Shown: positions 1 to 8,514 of the stretch, piece after piece | Layout: each line of letters starts with the position of its first letter | Position numbering within the stretch: position 1 is the first letter of the stretch | Assembly (NCBI RefSeq): GCF_001580615.1 | Contig: NZ_LHZC01000046.1 | Location: 51,956 to 115,955 of the forward strand | Length of the DNA: 64,000 nucleotides | Source: Acetobacter malorum | GTDB taxonomy: Bacteria; Pseudomonadota; Alphaproteobacteria; Acetobacterales; Acetobacteraceae | Direction: 5' to 3' | The notes under the pieces: generated by a model | The model's input: only the letters and a program-made list of their open reading frames with translations | Database searches by the model: none | What the model was told of the DNA's origin: nothing | Translations under genes and position numbers: made by a program

Positions 1-305
1 GCCCGACAAATCTGGTCGTTCAGGTCATCCCGGTGGACAATGAGTCTGCGGCGCTGGACCTCTACATGGAGTGTCTGGATCGCTTTTCCAGAGGAGAGCG
101 TGACTTCTCTGAGCAGATCCCGGAAAGCTATCTTGAAAACGACACGGCCTTCCTCTGTCCTGATGGAAAGCTCTTCTCTCGTGCTGAGGCTGCCGATGAG
201 GCTGGGTATGATACCGGGGTGGAGATCTCGTTCCGGGACCTGATGAGCGGTGAGTATGAACTCCCTGCGCCGGCCGTAGAAAGCGATATGAAGCCCGGCG
301 CTTAA
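1..305 (+). CDS. Partial tailed cargo protein, paralog of the next gene
   Basis: The reading frame is already open at base 3 and continues to the stop at 303-305, so the 5' end lies outside the window; the internal GTG at 33 is not the start. The translated part aligns along its whole length with the C-terminal 100 residues of the gene at 370-1059 (shared blocks VVQVIPVD, LDLYMEC, PESYL, CPDG, FSR and RDLxxGxxELP). The two are a tandem duplication. The end, ESDMKPGA, is a weak version of the acidic/proline tail found on many proteins here. No function recognised. Confidence 0.75.
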   Translation, partial: PTNLVVQVIPVDNESAALDLYMECLDRFSRGERDFSEQIPESYLENDTAFLCPDGKLFSRAEAADEAGYDTGVEISFRDLMSGEYELPAPAVESDMKPGA

Positions 306-369
306 GGGGGGGCTGGGCCTCAGGCGCGAATGTGCCAAGGCAAGATGTGTCGAGAGGAGCAATATCATC

Positions 370-1059
370 ATGACCACGGATGCCGAGGCAGAGCGCGAGG
401 CGCCCCGTCTGTTTATTCGCGCGATCGGGAGGATCAGCGATGCGACTGACAACGCTGCTTTCTCCAAGCGGTTTGACGGGGCATTCTGCAATCCAGATAT
501 CGCAGAGAGCCTCACAATGTATGTGCCTGTCGCGCCAGAGGACACCTATGGGGCCACGAAAGGCGTCATCAGGAAGAAAGTGGCAATGCTTTTGAGGGAT
601 GAGCGGGCCAGCTCAGCCCCGTCGGCGAGGCTGGCGCTTGGCGAGGGTGGCGTTCCTTACTCCGAGAAGGAATGGGACGCCGCCATCAAATCTTTTAGCA
701 GACTGCACCGCGATACAGAGCGGACAGATCCTGGGGCCGCGCCCTTCAATGATGGACGCGGATACTGGCCGACCCATCTTGTTGTGCAGGTGATCCCCGT
801 CGATGACGAGAACGCCGCATTCGATCTCTACATGGAATGCCTGAACAGGATAGCCAGGGGGGAGCGTGGTTTCGCCGAACAGGTTCCGGAGAGCTATCTG
901 GGGAACGACCATACCTTCGTGTGCCCGGACGGGACCGTTTTCTCACGAGACGCGCCCCCTGCTAATGTGGAGGGCGCTGTTTTACTGCGTGATCTGATAA
1001 CAGGGGACCATGAACTCCCAGAGACGGAGGTGGAAGTTGAGATGGCGCCCAGCCTTTAA
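370..1059 (+). CDS. Tailed cargo protein of unknown function, tandem paralog
   Basis: The product has 229 residues. The ATG at 370 follows a purine-rich stretch (gagaggagc). It has no signal peptide or membrane segment and is acidic, and it is the full-length copy of the truncated upstream gene. The first ~130 residues are unique in the window; residues ~140-225 form the duplicated domain. It ends EVEVEMAPSL, an acidic run followed by a proline, matching the window-wide tail in relaxed form. Likely a soluble cytoplasmic or delivered protein; no enzymatic motif was seen. Confidence 0.75.
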   Translation: MTTDAEAEREAPRLFIRAIGRISDATDNAAFSKRFDGAFCNPDIAESLTMYVPVAPEDTYGATKGVIRKKVAMLLRDERASSAPSARLALGEGGVPYSEKEWDAAIKSFSRLHRDTERTDPGAAPFNDGRGYWPTHLVVQVIPVDDENAAFDLYMECLNRIARGERGFAEQVPESYLGNDHTFVCPDGTVFSRDAPPANVEGAVLLRDLITGDHELPETEVEVEMAPSL

Positions 1060-1073
1060 AATGGCTGAGGCTG

Positions 1074-1535
1074 TTACGATGTTGCGTTAACTTCGGCAAG
1101 CAACCCTGCAAGCGCTTCGCGGCGCTCCGCAATGGTCATCCCAGCCACATCCATCACTGACCGCATCACCTTCATTACCTCGACCACGCCACAGGGGGAG
1201 GCAGCCTTCGGGTTGCTATCGGCTTTAGGGGCTGTTGTCATTGAAGAGTCAGGCGACACTGAGCCAACAACTTGTTCAAGGATGCGGCAAATCTCCGTCA
1301 CCACCTCTTCTTTCGCCTTATCTAAAGGGGTGCAGAAACCTTCTGACGGCATGAATTCCTTCATACTCCCATTCGGGGGAATAATGTTGCCAGTGAATCC
1401 TGTCAGATTTCCAGAGTCCTTATCGGTCCACGGAATGATTTCCCCGTAAACCCGATCATTCCGGACAACCACCATCGCACCAGTCTGAGTGTCGTGTCGC
1501 CATTTAAAGTCTTCGCGTGATATCTGAGAAGACAT
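1074..1535 (-). CDS. Hypothetical protein coupled to recombinase-like gene
   Basis: The product has 153 residues. It starts with an ATG 4 bases after the stop of the upstream recombinase-like gene, and its ribosome binding site (aagaggtagg) overlaps that stop, so the two are probably one translationally coupled operon. The N-terminal 60 residues look like a small beta-rich domain and the C-terminal 40 form a helix (MTIAERREALAGLLAEVN). No tail and no recognised family. Its pairing with a catalytically altered recombinase suggests a partner or accessory protein; this is inference. Confidence 0.65.
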   Translation of the reverse strand: MSSQISREDFKWRHDTQTGAMVVVRNDRVYGEIIPWTDKDSGNLTGFTGNIIPPNGSMKEFMPSEGFCTPLDKAKEEVVTEICRILEQVVGSVSPDSSMTTAPKADSNPKAASPCGVVEVMKVMRSVMDVAGMTIAERREALAGLLAEVNATS

Positions 1536-1538
1536 TTC

Positions 1539-2345
1539 CTACCTCTTGTTTTTACAGTTTTTTTCATATTCGGCGCGAACGAGGTCATCTTTTTCAGACC
1601 AGCAAAGTCCAACCCACTGATTGAATTCGTCCGCCTCGGAATTCCATCTGGCCATTGCAGCGCTCACATAGGACAACTGCTCCTGAGGAACAGTCTTCAG
1701 CCATTCGGGGTCGTTACCATCCACCGTTCCCTGTTCAGCAGCAAGTCGCAATTCTAGGCGCTTGTAACGCTTGTAAAAGCCAGGGCGGCTCAGTCCCAGA
1801 CTTGCTGCGACAGAAGTGACGGATTCACCCATATTAATGCGCCGTCTACCCTCCGCAATCTGTTCGTCGGAGACGATCGGCTTTGAGCCGCCGCGACCGC
1901 CCAGAGGTTTCATAATCGACAGGGCATGACCCAGTTCCGATTTTAGCTCCTTATCGATATTCGCCAGCGTGAGAATAACGGACAGGACATTAGAGAGGGG
2001 GATGTCATTCAGCTTTGCGGGCATGTCCAGCACACACAGCGAACAGCCAGCAGCGGCAATGGATGCTACGGAACTCAAAACTTCCGCAGCATCTCGGCCC
2101 AGTCGGCCCAGATCACAGACTATAACCTCATCGCCCGCCTTGAGCTTTTTGCGCATTGCGATCCATGCTGGACGCGTTTCGGGCGGAAGGATCTGTTTTT
2201 CAACGAGAATGCATTCTTCGCTGATCGCTGTTCGGGCTACGATTTCTCTGATCTGTTTGACGCAGGACGGATCGTCCTGAGCAGGCCTTACATACCCAAA
2301 TTTTGCACATTCAGAATGACGGGAAGCAAGTTCTTGTTTTTCCAT
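1539..2345 (-). CDS. Serine-recombinase-like protein lacking the catalytic serine
   Basis: Residues ~15-150 match the resolvase/invertase catalytic domain: an FGYxR start, the VIVCDLGRLGRDAAEVLS helix equivalent to the RLgR motif, then a C-terminal helix-turn-helix (GESVTSVAASLGLSRPGFYKRY) as in Hin-type enzymes. In active family members FGYxR is followed by V-S-T, with Ser the nucleophile; here it reads FGYVRPAQ, so Ser is replaced by Ala. A further ~70-residue C-terminal extension follows the HTH. DNA binding should be kept while strand cleavage should be lost, so a regulatory role is possible. I prefer the ATG at 2345, which has agggtatggtt upstream, over 2366. Confidence 0.8.
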   Translation of the reverse strand: MEKQELASRHSECAKFGYVRPAQDDPSCVKQIREIVARTAISEECILVEKQILPPETRPAWIAMRKKLKAGDEVIVCDLGRLGRDAAEVLSSVASIAAAGCSLCVLDMPAKLNDIPLSNVLSVILTLANIDKELKSELGHALSIMKPLGGRGGSKPIVSDEQIAEGRRRINMGESVTSVAASLGLSRPGFYKRYKRLELRLAAEQGTVDGNDPEWLKTVPQEQLSYVSAAMARWNSEADEFNQWVGLCWSEKDDLVRAEYEKNCKNKR

Positions 2346-2395
2346 AACCATACCCTGAAGCAGCATTTTGCGTCGACCGCATCACTAGGCGACGT

Positions 2396-2428
2396 TACCC
2401 CCTCTTGCCGACAGAGCAAGAGGGGGTA
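2396..2428 (-). terminator. Strong hairpin between two minus-strand genes
   Basis: Arms TACCCCCTCTTGC and its exact complement (13 bp) flank a 7-base loop. It lies just downstream of the lipoprotein gene and upstream of the recombinase-like gene, both on the minus strand. There is no clear T-run, so termination efficiency is uncertain; an attenuator or operator role is also possible. Confidence 0.6.
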
Positions 2429-2439
2429 GATCAATGCCC

Positions 2440-3372
2440 TTAATTCGCGTCAGGGACACTTTCGGACGGAGTGGGGGTCAGCGCAGCGGCCGCGCCGAGG
2501 GCCGGCTTGTTGGCCTGCGCCGCTTTCTGACCGCTCAGGCTGTTGAGATCATCGGCGGTCGCATTCTGCGGGATAACAACCTGACCCGTTTTCACCTGAT
2601 CAGTGCCGTTAATGGCCTCCCGCGAAACATTGTCGAGAGAGATATTGCCGGCAGCATCGGTGGAAGCGGGTGTTGCCGCCTTTTCATAGATGGTCTTCTG
2701 GCCTGTGGTCGGGTCGGTCGTAACATGATCGATTTTCACACCATCAGGCACAAGCGTTTCGGGCTGGACGGTAATCGGCGCAGGCGCCAGATCAGCCGGT
2801 GCTGGAGGGTTCACGGACGTAACCCCGCCAGCAGTAGTGGCGGATGCAGCCGGGAGCATAGCGCTGGTGGCCTCAGCATCAATGGACGCGCCTTCGTCGG
2901 CAGAACCGTTAGCGGGGGTGGTATAGAGCGCCTTGTTGATCACCTTCACGACGGGCTTGCGAGAATTCGTCGGGTTTTTGTCGTAAATCTCAACCAACTG
3001 ATTGTTGGAGGCATAGCAGAACAGCACTGTGTGCTGGTTGGGGTGCGAGCCAGCATTGACGGGCGCCCACACAGCCTGCGCCAGCCCCAGTGTTGCGATA
3101 GAAGTTACGACCTCCGCAGCTTTCACGCCGGCCCGGCCGCCAGCGCTAAGTCCGGCCGTGTAGAGCCGATAAATATCACATGCCCGACCGAGGTGCTTCA
3201 CAGTCCCCATGGGCTGGCCTACGGCGCTAATGACATTGAAGCGGTCGTCGCCTGCATGGAACTGACCCATGTTCACTGGCTCAGTGTTACCGCTTTCGCC
3301 GGAGGAGCAGGCCGCAAGACCACCCATCAGGGCGAGGGCAATAACAGAGGAGGCGCGGGAGATAAAAGCCAT
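2440..3372 (-). CDS. Predicted outer-membrane lipoprotein
   Basis: The N-terminus (MAFISRASSVIALALMGG) is a signal peptide ending in the lipobox LAAC, with Cys ~22 as the lipidation site. Residues ~35-135 (NVISAVGQPMGTVKHLG, then a hydrophobic helix and VLFCYASNNQLVEIYDKNP) resemble the small BamE/OmlA-like domains of envelope lipoproteins; this resemblance is a fold-level guess. The last ~170 residues are low-complexity, rich in Ala, Pro and Thr. The ATG at 3372 has GGA eight bases upstream; 3384 is an alternative start. Confidence 0.7.
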   Translation of the reverse strand: MAFISRASSVIALALMGGLAACSSGESGNTEPVNMGQFHAGDDRFNVISAVGQPMGTVKHLGRACDIYRLYTAGLSAGGRAGVKAAEVVTSIATLGLAQAVWAPVNAGSHPNQHTVLFCYASNNQLVEIYDKNPTNSRKPVVKVINKALYTTPANGSADEGASIDAEATSAMLPAASATTAGGVTSVNPPAPADLAPAPITVQPETLVPDGVKIDHVTTDPTTGQKTIYEKAATPASTDAAGNISLDNVSREAINGTDQVKTGQVVIPQNATADDLNSLSGQKAAQANKPALGAAAALTPTPSESVPDAN

Positions 3373-3523
3373 CGGACTATCCATCGTTCTTTAAAATTGC
3401 ATAGCATGGAAAAGATTTTCTCCATGTCATGACAAGGATAATACGAACGATGGGGAGCCGTGTCAATGTGGTTTACACTTTTAAATGCAATTTCAGAACA
3501 GATATTTCCCTGTGTTAATCAGG

Positions 3524-4270
3524 TCAAATTCTGTATCCGAAGCCCAGCATGACAACCGGGTAGACTGGTAGCCGGTCATCCATGTAGTTGCGAATGCGTT
3601 TATAAGCAGCATCATGCAGCCGGGCATAGGCCTTGGGGAACTGGTTCATCATGCCCCCCGGTGCAAGCGATACGCTTGCGTTATCATGAATCATCACACC
3701 CGCATCCAGATTTGCATAGAAATTCCCAGCTATCTGAGAGCTGAACCCAAGGCCAAAGTAGGGAGCTGCCGGAGCGTAATGGGCCTTTACTGCTACATAT
3801 CCGGCATTAGGAATGTCAAAGGGCCTCGTCCCCATTCGTGCGGTCATGGAGCCTGTGGCGTGGCCAATGCCTTTCCCAGATATGAAGCTTCCGCTAAAGA
3901 TGACGCCGGTTGTCAGACGGAAAGCAGATTTGCTCCATGGATAATAATCCCCCAGAATACTGCCGTTAATCAGCTTGGCATGCCCCCCGTAAGTCGCGGT
4001 GACGTGCCCCTCTTCGGTATAACCGGGTCCGACTGCAGAGAAGTTCGCATGGTCCCGCCTGATGTCAGAGATGCTGACGGCGTAATAATCGAAATCGCCT
4101 CTTACCCCCCAATGCGTGTTGCGCTTGTGATATTCAACTTCTGGTCCTATCCCCAGGGTCCCAGCTCGGGCGGAGAAGAGCAGGGGAGTTGATCTGGAGA
4201 TTTGTGTGGCACTGGCATGATGGGCAAAAGCCAAAAGGCTCGCCATGGATAAAAGAGACTTTTTCAGCAC
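3524..4270 (-). CDS. Predicted outer-membrane beta-barrel protein
   Basis: I chose the GTG at 4270 because AGGAACG lies upstream and a signal peptide follows directly (VLKKSLLSMASLLAFAHHASA). The mature ~225 residues alternate aromatic and glycine residues in amphipathic strands and end in VVMLGFGYRI, consistent with a final barrel strand, though the terminal residue is Ile rather than Phe. No family name recognised. The open frame extends upstream to 4393, but those residues look non-coding. Confidence 0.6.
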   Translation of the reverse strand: MLKKSLLSMASLLAFAHHASATQISRSTPLLFSARAGTLGIGPEVEYHKRNTHWGVRGDFDYYAVSISDIRRDHANFSAVGPGYTEEGHVTATYGGHAKLINGSILGDYYPWSKSAFRLTTGVIFSGSFISGKGIGHATGSMTARMGTRPFDIPNAGYVAVKAHYAPAAPYFGLGFSSQIAGNFYANLDAGVMIHDNASVSLAPGGMMNQFPKAYARLHDAAYKRIRNYMDDRLPVYPVVMLGFGYRI

Positions 4271-4540
4271 AAATTGCGTTCCTAGTGGAAAGTGTTTGTC
4301 GAGGCGGGCCAATCCAAAGACAGGCCTGGGAAAGCTATGGAAAAACCCTCTTTTTTCAAAGCGTTTTTTAGCCAGTCCATCAAAAACCAACAATCTTGCT
4401 CAGAATTCTCGCGGCGCGTCCTTCAGCATAATTCTGATTTTTATCCTTACCGGAATGTGGGAAATTAGTGTGAACCATGATACAGGCATGCTGAAAGATT
4501 GCGACAGGGATCATACCCTTTCGAGGAAGCATGCGCCCCT

Positions 4541-5332
4541 ATGGAAGATAAGACATTTCCAAAACATGGACAAATTACGTGCAAAGCCTGCTTTAAGGAT
4601 AAAACAGCCCGTGAAATCGACATCGGCGATTGGCACGTCGTTAATGATCCTGGAGCATGGGGCGCTTCAGAGCCGAGAGTAATTGTCCTCGGTTTCTCGA
4701 AAGGCTTCACCCAGGCTAATGCCTTCAAAGATGGCCGGTTCGAAGATGTCCCGTTCAAGAAGATTCGGAGTAGATTGGAGGCTGCCCTCCGCAGAGTAGG
4801 CCTTGTCACTCCGTCCGATCCCGCCAGAACGCCTGACGAAAGGTTTGAGGCTACGGAGTTGGATTTTGCCTTTGGCTCCCTCGTGCGCTGCAGCCTTTCC
4901 CGACTGAACGGCAAAACTGGTCGATATGAATGCTCTGGGGCTGTGATGACCCAGGCCTTCAGGGAGCCTGTCAAAAGCGTCATTGATACATGCGCCAGGC
5001 GCTACCTTACTGACCTTCCCACAAGCGTTGCGGTCGTTGTCATGCTCGGCACCGGCACCGCTTACGTCAAGGCATGTAAGGACCTGATGAGGTCGATCCA
5101 CCCGGATACCTTCCAAGACATCAATCCCGTTTCTTATTCAGCGGCCGGCGCGACATGGGTTCATCTCACTCATCCCAGCGGAATGAACGGAACCTTCAAT
5201 GAATGGCTTTCCGGGTCGGGTCACACCTCGCCCTCCCGCAAGAGAGACTTCGCGATCATGGCGCTGCGACGAACTGGTGCTATCGCTGAGGCAAGTTCAG
5301 ACGATCTCTTAGAAGCGAGGTTCAAGTCATGA
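4541..5332 (+). CDS. Uracil-DNA-glycosylase-like protein, first gene of a coupled operon
   Basis: The product has 263 residues. A CxxC pair near residues 14-17 is followed by GDWHVVNDPGAWG and a hydrophobic strand (RVIVLGFSKG). Near the C-terminus is WVHLTHPSGMNG, whose HPSG resembles the leucine-loop motif of the uracil-DNA glycosylase superfamily. Family membership is a motif-level inference, and the water-activating residue is not certain. The TGA overlaps the next ATG (ATGA), so the gene is translationally coupled to the small Cys protein and, through it, to the radical SAM gene. The start at 4541 has gaggaag 12 bases upstream. Confidence 0.55.
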   Translation: MEDKTFPKHGQITCKACFKDKTAREIDIGDWHVVNDPGAWGASEPRVIVLGFSKGFTQANAFKDGRFEDVPFKKIRSRLEAALRRVGLVTPSDPARTPDERFEATELDFAFGSLVRCSLSRLNGKTGRYECSGAVMTQAFREPVKSVIDTCARRYLTDLPTSVAVVVMLGTGTAYVKACKDLMRSIHPDTFQDINPVSYSAAGATWVHLTHPSGMNGTFNEWLSGSGHTSPSRKRDFAIMALRRTGAIAEASSDDLLEARFKS

Positions 5333-5508
5333 ATTTTAAAAGAAAAAGACCGAAAAACAGGCTGGCCGGATGTTTGCTTTGCAAGCCTCACAAAGCTAAT
5401 GGCGCGTGCCCTCGACATGAGAATATGTCGTTCGGGAACAGGCGCAGAAGTGCCGCTGCGGAAGGCTCTAAGAGGATACAGAGACTTGTTTGCGTGGAAG
5501 CCTACTGA
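5329..5508 (+). CDS. 59-residue cysteine-containing basic small protein
   Basis: It overlaps its neighbours on both sides: its ATG overlaps the preceding TGA (ATGA) and its TGA overlaps the next ATG (TGATG). The product is strongly basic (MNFKRKRPKNRLAG...) with CLLCKPHKANGACPRH, a Cys/His arrangement compatible with a small zinc or iron-sulfur site. The tight double overlap is the main evidence that it is translated. It may be a partner of the flanking glycosylase-like and radical SAM proteins. Confidence 0.6.
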   Translation: MNFKRKRPKNRLAGCLLCKPHKANGACPRHENMSFGNRRRSAAAEGSKRIQRLVCVEAY

Positions 5509-6401
5509 TGCCGACCCCGATGACCATGACTTCCTCCGTCGATCAGTCCATCAATCATGTCATCCCTCAGGCGGATGGAGGATACTACGAAGCGCGCTTC
5601 GTCCGCCGTGTGAATGATTATTTCATCTGCTACCTCAGTTCGCACACTGGCTGTTCTAAGGCATGCCGCTTCTGCCACCTGACCACCACCGGTCAGACCA
5701 TGATGCGACCCTCATCCTACGATGATTATATGGAGCAGGCCCGGCTGGTATTTGATGACTATCGCCAGGCACTTTCAAGGCCTGGAGCGGTACGGGCTGC
5801 GCGGGTCCACTTCAATTTCATGGCCAGGGGAGAGCCTCTGGAAAATCCATGCCTCACGGCTCCAAAAGAGTTTTCCCGCCTGCATGCCAGTCTCGTTGAA
5901 CTGAGTAATGAGTTCGGTCTGGAGGCCAAGTTCAAGATCTCCAGCATCATGCCGGAGGGCTACAAGGGGGAGGTCGATGACTTCACAGCCCTGCAAGGGG
6001 TCCAGCTTTACTATTCCCTCTACTCTCTGGACCCGTCCTTCAGGAAGCGCTGGCTGCCTCGCGCCATGCCTCCGGAACGGGCGCTGGACATGATAGCCGA
6101 AAGCCAGAAGCTTACAGGCAGCATCCTCGTTCTGCACCAGGCCTTCATCAAGAACGAGAACGACAGTTTTAATGATGTTGATGCCATTGTCGATGCGGTC
6201 AATAAAAGAGGGATACGCGCCCGCTTTAACCTCGTCAGATACAATCCAGCAGCCCCCAAATACGGGTGTGAGCCGGAAGAAGAGAAGCTGGAGGCGCTCT
6301 TTGAGAGGATGTCCAATCGACTGACAGGTGGAGGGCGAGGGAAGATTGTCCCGCGTGTCGGCCCTGACGTCTATGCTTCATGCGGCATGTTCGTTCCCTG
6401 A
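5508..6401 (+). CDS. RlmN/Cfr-like radical SAM enzyme
   Basis: The radical SAM cluster motif C-x3-C-x2-C is in TGCSKACRFCH (around residue 45). Downstream blocks follow the RlmN/Cfr order: FNFMARGEPLENP (like FMGMGEPL), YYSLYSLDPSFRKRWLPR, an NDS(F/D) segment, RFNLVRYNP, and a C-terminal VYASCGM whose Cys sits where RlmN carries its methyl-accepting cysteine. Known family members methylate adenosine in 23S rRNA or tRNA; the substrate here is unknown, and at 297 residues it is shorter than cellular RlmN. I chose the ATG at 5508, which overlaps the preceding stop. Pairing with a glycosylase-like protein suggests a nucleic-acid modification operon. Confidence 0.75.
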   Translation: MPTPMTMTSSVDQSINHVIPQADGGYYEARFVRRVNDYFICYLSSHTGCSKACRFCHLTTTGQTMMRPSSYDDYMEQARLVFDDYRQALSRPGAVRAARVHFNFMARGEPLENPCLTAPKEFSRLHASLVELSNEFGLEAKFKISSIMPEGYKGEVDDFTALQGVQLYYSLYSLDPSFRKRWLPRAMPPERALDMIAESQKLTGSILVLHQAFIKNENDSFNDVDAIVDAVNKRGIRARFNLVRYNPAAPKYGCEPEEEKLEALFERMSNRLTGGGRGKIVPRVGPDVYASCGMFVP

Positions 6402-6431
6402 GGGCCGGCATACCCTCCGAACGGGTAGCAC

Positions 6432-7208
6432 TCACAAAGGCGTCGGGCCGGAGAGATCTGGCGCCGCGGGATGAGGGTGAGGCAGATACCTTACGAGATC
6501 GCGCTCAAAATAGGTTTCTGGGATCATCAGATCAGGATTGCCGCAATCCTTCACTCTCACCTTATCTCGCAGCAAGCCGGTACCGACGAACTCTATATCG
6601 TCTGGGATTGCTTCGATGTTCGGGCAATTTATGATTTCCAGGCACCCGACCGTCATGCCCTTTGGCAGTTTACGAAGGTTCTGGCACCCTTCTATCCGTA
6701 AGACGTTGCCGACAAAAATATTGTCCGGGAGATACTCCAGAGCCGGGCAATCACGCAGTTCCAGCCATTTCCTGACCGAGAAGCCATCCCCGATCCGTTG
6801 TAATTTCGGCAGATTCTGAAGCTTCGCATATTCATGGAATTTCACGCCGCTTCCGACGTGCTCAATGTGTTCGGCATCAGACATCATAAATGATCCGAAC
6901 ACCTCCATTCGATCAGGCAGGCAGGCGACGCCGGACCCGCTGAGCTGAGCCCACTGTCCGACCATAAGACCTTGCGGCAGCCTGCGGCCGGGGTAACCGG
7001 AAATATTCATGTCGTCGATAATAATGAACCCATCGGGCATATTTTCGACAGCAGTGGCCTGACCGGAATGATCTCGCCAGTCATATGAGCCAGAGAAGTG
7101 AGGGCGCCATTTAGCTGCAGCCTGAATGGGATGAACAGGCTTCTTCTGAGGCCCTTTGCGCCGAAAATTCTTTGTCCGGGATGCGAATTTTTTCTGGAAC
7201 ATGACCAT
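6432..7208 (-). CDS. Leucine-rich-repeat-like cargo protein (LRR family A)
   Basis: The basic N-terminus (FQKKFASRTKNFRRKGPQKK) is followed by repeats of ~20-22 residues of the type LxLxxCPxLxxLPDxxxVG, e.g. LELRDCPALEYLPDN and LRIEGCQNLRKLPKG. Similar repeats occur in five other proteins in this window and resemble LRRs of secreted bacterial effectors. After the repeats comes a capping segment (LMIPETYFERDLVRYLP) and the tail LSGPTPL. The ATG at 7208 has a strong GGAGGTG site 9 bases upstream. Likely a binding scaffold; the target is unknown. Confidence 0.75.
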   Translation of the reverse strand: MVMFQKKFASRTKNFRRKGPQKKPVHPIQAAAKWRPHFSGSYDWRDHSGQATAVENMPDGFIIIDDMNISGYPGRRLPQGLMVGQWAQLSGSGVACLPDRMEVFGSFMMSDAEHIEHVGSGVKFHEYAKLQNLPKLQRIGDGFSVRKWLELRDCPALEYLPDNIFVGNVLRIEGCQNLRKLPKGMTVGCLEIINCPNIEAIPDDIEFVGTGLLRDKVRVKDCGNPDLMIPETYFERDLVRYLPHPHPAAPDLSGPTPL

Positions 7209-7255
7209 TTTGCTTTTCACCTCCCCATTCAACGCGAATGAGGAGGTGTTTGGCG

Positions 7256-8371
7256 TTACAGGGAGGGTTCAGGAGATTCTTCTTCGAGTTCAGGCTCTAT
7301 TGGCCCAACGCCGTTCGGAAGAGGTTCGCCCAATTTCCATTCCTCTTCCATTCCATGGCGTATGGCAGAGAACTGAAAATCCATCTCGCACTTGATGTTC
7401 TCAGGCTTGAGATCTTCATCCAGACACGTAACCAGCTTGTAAAGCTTCACCAGAGATGTATCCGGCAGGTCTTTCAGCCACTCGACAAAATCGGTCCGGT
7501 CATAGAAAGAAAGAGGTATAGCTTTTGAGGCAGGATCGGAAGGCGTGTTGCCGTCCCAATTCGTCAGGACCAGATGACCGCCAGACCGGCCTGCTGTGGT
7601 GAATTCATAGTCGCCCTGATCATCGCCCGTATAGGTTGTGTATTCCTTTTCCTTATACATGCACAGGGCATTTTCGCAGGCCTGACTGAAGACGTCAGCC
7701 TGAGAGACATAGGCTTCCCACGCGTCGTCATATCGAGCATCCACAGGACGAGCATCCACAGGATCTTCGCCATCCAACTTTCCGGTTGCGTCGAAGTTGT
7801 AAGCCTTGATATCCCAGGAAAGGCAGTAGTCACGCTGCCCGCCTGCGTCATGAAAACTATGCTGCCCCAAGGCAACGATGATATCTTCACGAGATTCCAG
7901 AGGAAACTTGTAAGGAGCCTCAGATGCCGGATCGTTACACCGCTTCATTTCCGGAAGCAGGTCAATCGGGGTGCGTGGCCCCACGTAGCGGCCGCGAGCG
8001 ATGCCCTGGGCGATAAGATCCGGCATGTCGGGTGAAGCTGCACCGCGATCAATATCGGGCGCTGCGCCCTCACGGTAGCGCGGATGATCTCTGCAGAACT
8101 GTGAAAAATCTTTCCAGCCAAGCTTAGTGATGCGCTCAAGCTCTATGCTCTGGACGCCTGCGGGTACCCCCTGCATGTGCCGATCCAGAATGACCCGGCT
8201 GTTGTCATTATCGAGAACAACGATGCCATTGATCTCTGATCCGACAATGCCTTGGTTGTAGGCCGAACTCTGGACCACTGAGAAAGACCTGCCGCCCTCG
8301 AACGTCACTGTGACGTTGTCTTCGGGGCGATCATACATATAAGGGCCGATTTTTCTGCTAACCTGAGACAT
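7256..8371 (-). CDS. Tailed cargo protein of unknown function (371 residues)
   Basis: The ATG at 8371 has AAAGG nine bases upstream. The N-terminal ~60 residues are beta-rich, and the middle contains several Cys and acidic residues (DYCLSWDIKAYNFD, ACENALCMYKEKEY). A glycine-rich segment GRSGGHLVLTNWDG and a helical FVEWLKDLPDTSLVKLYKLV follow. It ends IEPELEEESPEPSL, one of the clearest acidic/proline tails, here extended by SL. No family recognised; no signal peptide or membrane segment. Confidence 0.7.
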   Translation of the reverse strand: MSQVSRKIGPYMYDRPEDNVTVTFEGGRSFSVVQSSAYNQGIVGSEINGIVVLDNDNSRVILDRHMQGVPAGVQSIELERITKLGWKDFSQFCRDHPRYREGAAPDIDRGAASPDMPDLIAQGIARGRYVGPRTPIDLLPEMKRCNDPASEAPYKFPLESREDIIVALGQHSFHDAGGQRDYCLSWDIKAYNFDATGKLDGEDPVDARPVDARYDDAWEAYVSQADVFSQACENALCMYKEKEYTTYTGDDQGDYEFTTAGRSGGHLVLTNWDGNTPSDPASKAIPLSFYDRTDFVEWLKDLPDTSLVKLYKLVTCLDEDLKPENIKCEMDFQFSAIRHGMEEEWKLGEPLPNGVGPIEPELEEESPEPSL

Positions 8372-8514
8372 CAGTCATACCTTTACCTTGGACCCGCGCG
8401 CCGGGCGCTTCAGCTTTAAGCTATCCTTGGAATTATATAGAAAAGCCTTGCAAGGGACATACGGGCAAGGCCAAAACGTGATCCGAACAGGTTAGCACGA
8501 AAGAAATATGTCTT

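Noticed and set aside
2434..3432. 332-residue plus-strand frame opposite the lipoprotein gene
   Set aside because: The minus-strand frame has a signal peptide and lipobox and ordinary codon use; the plus frame is Arg/Gly-rich shadow.
7574..8035. 153-residue plus-strand frame
   Set aside because: Shadow of the tailed gene at 7256-8371, which has a good ribosome binding site and a perfect acidic tail.
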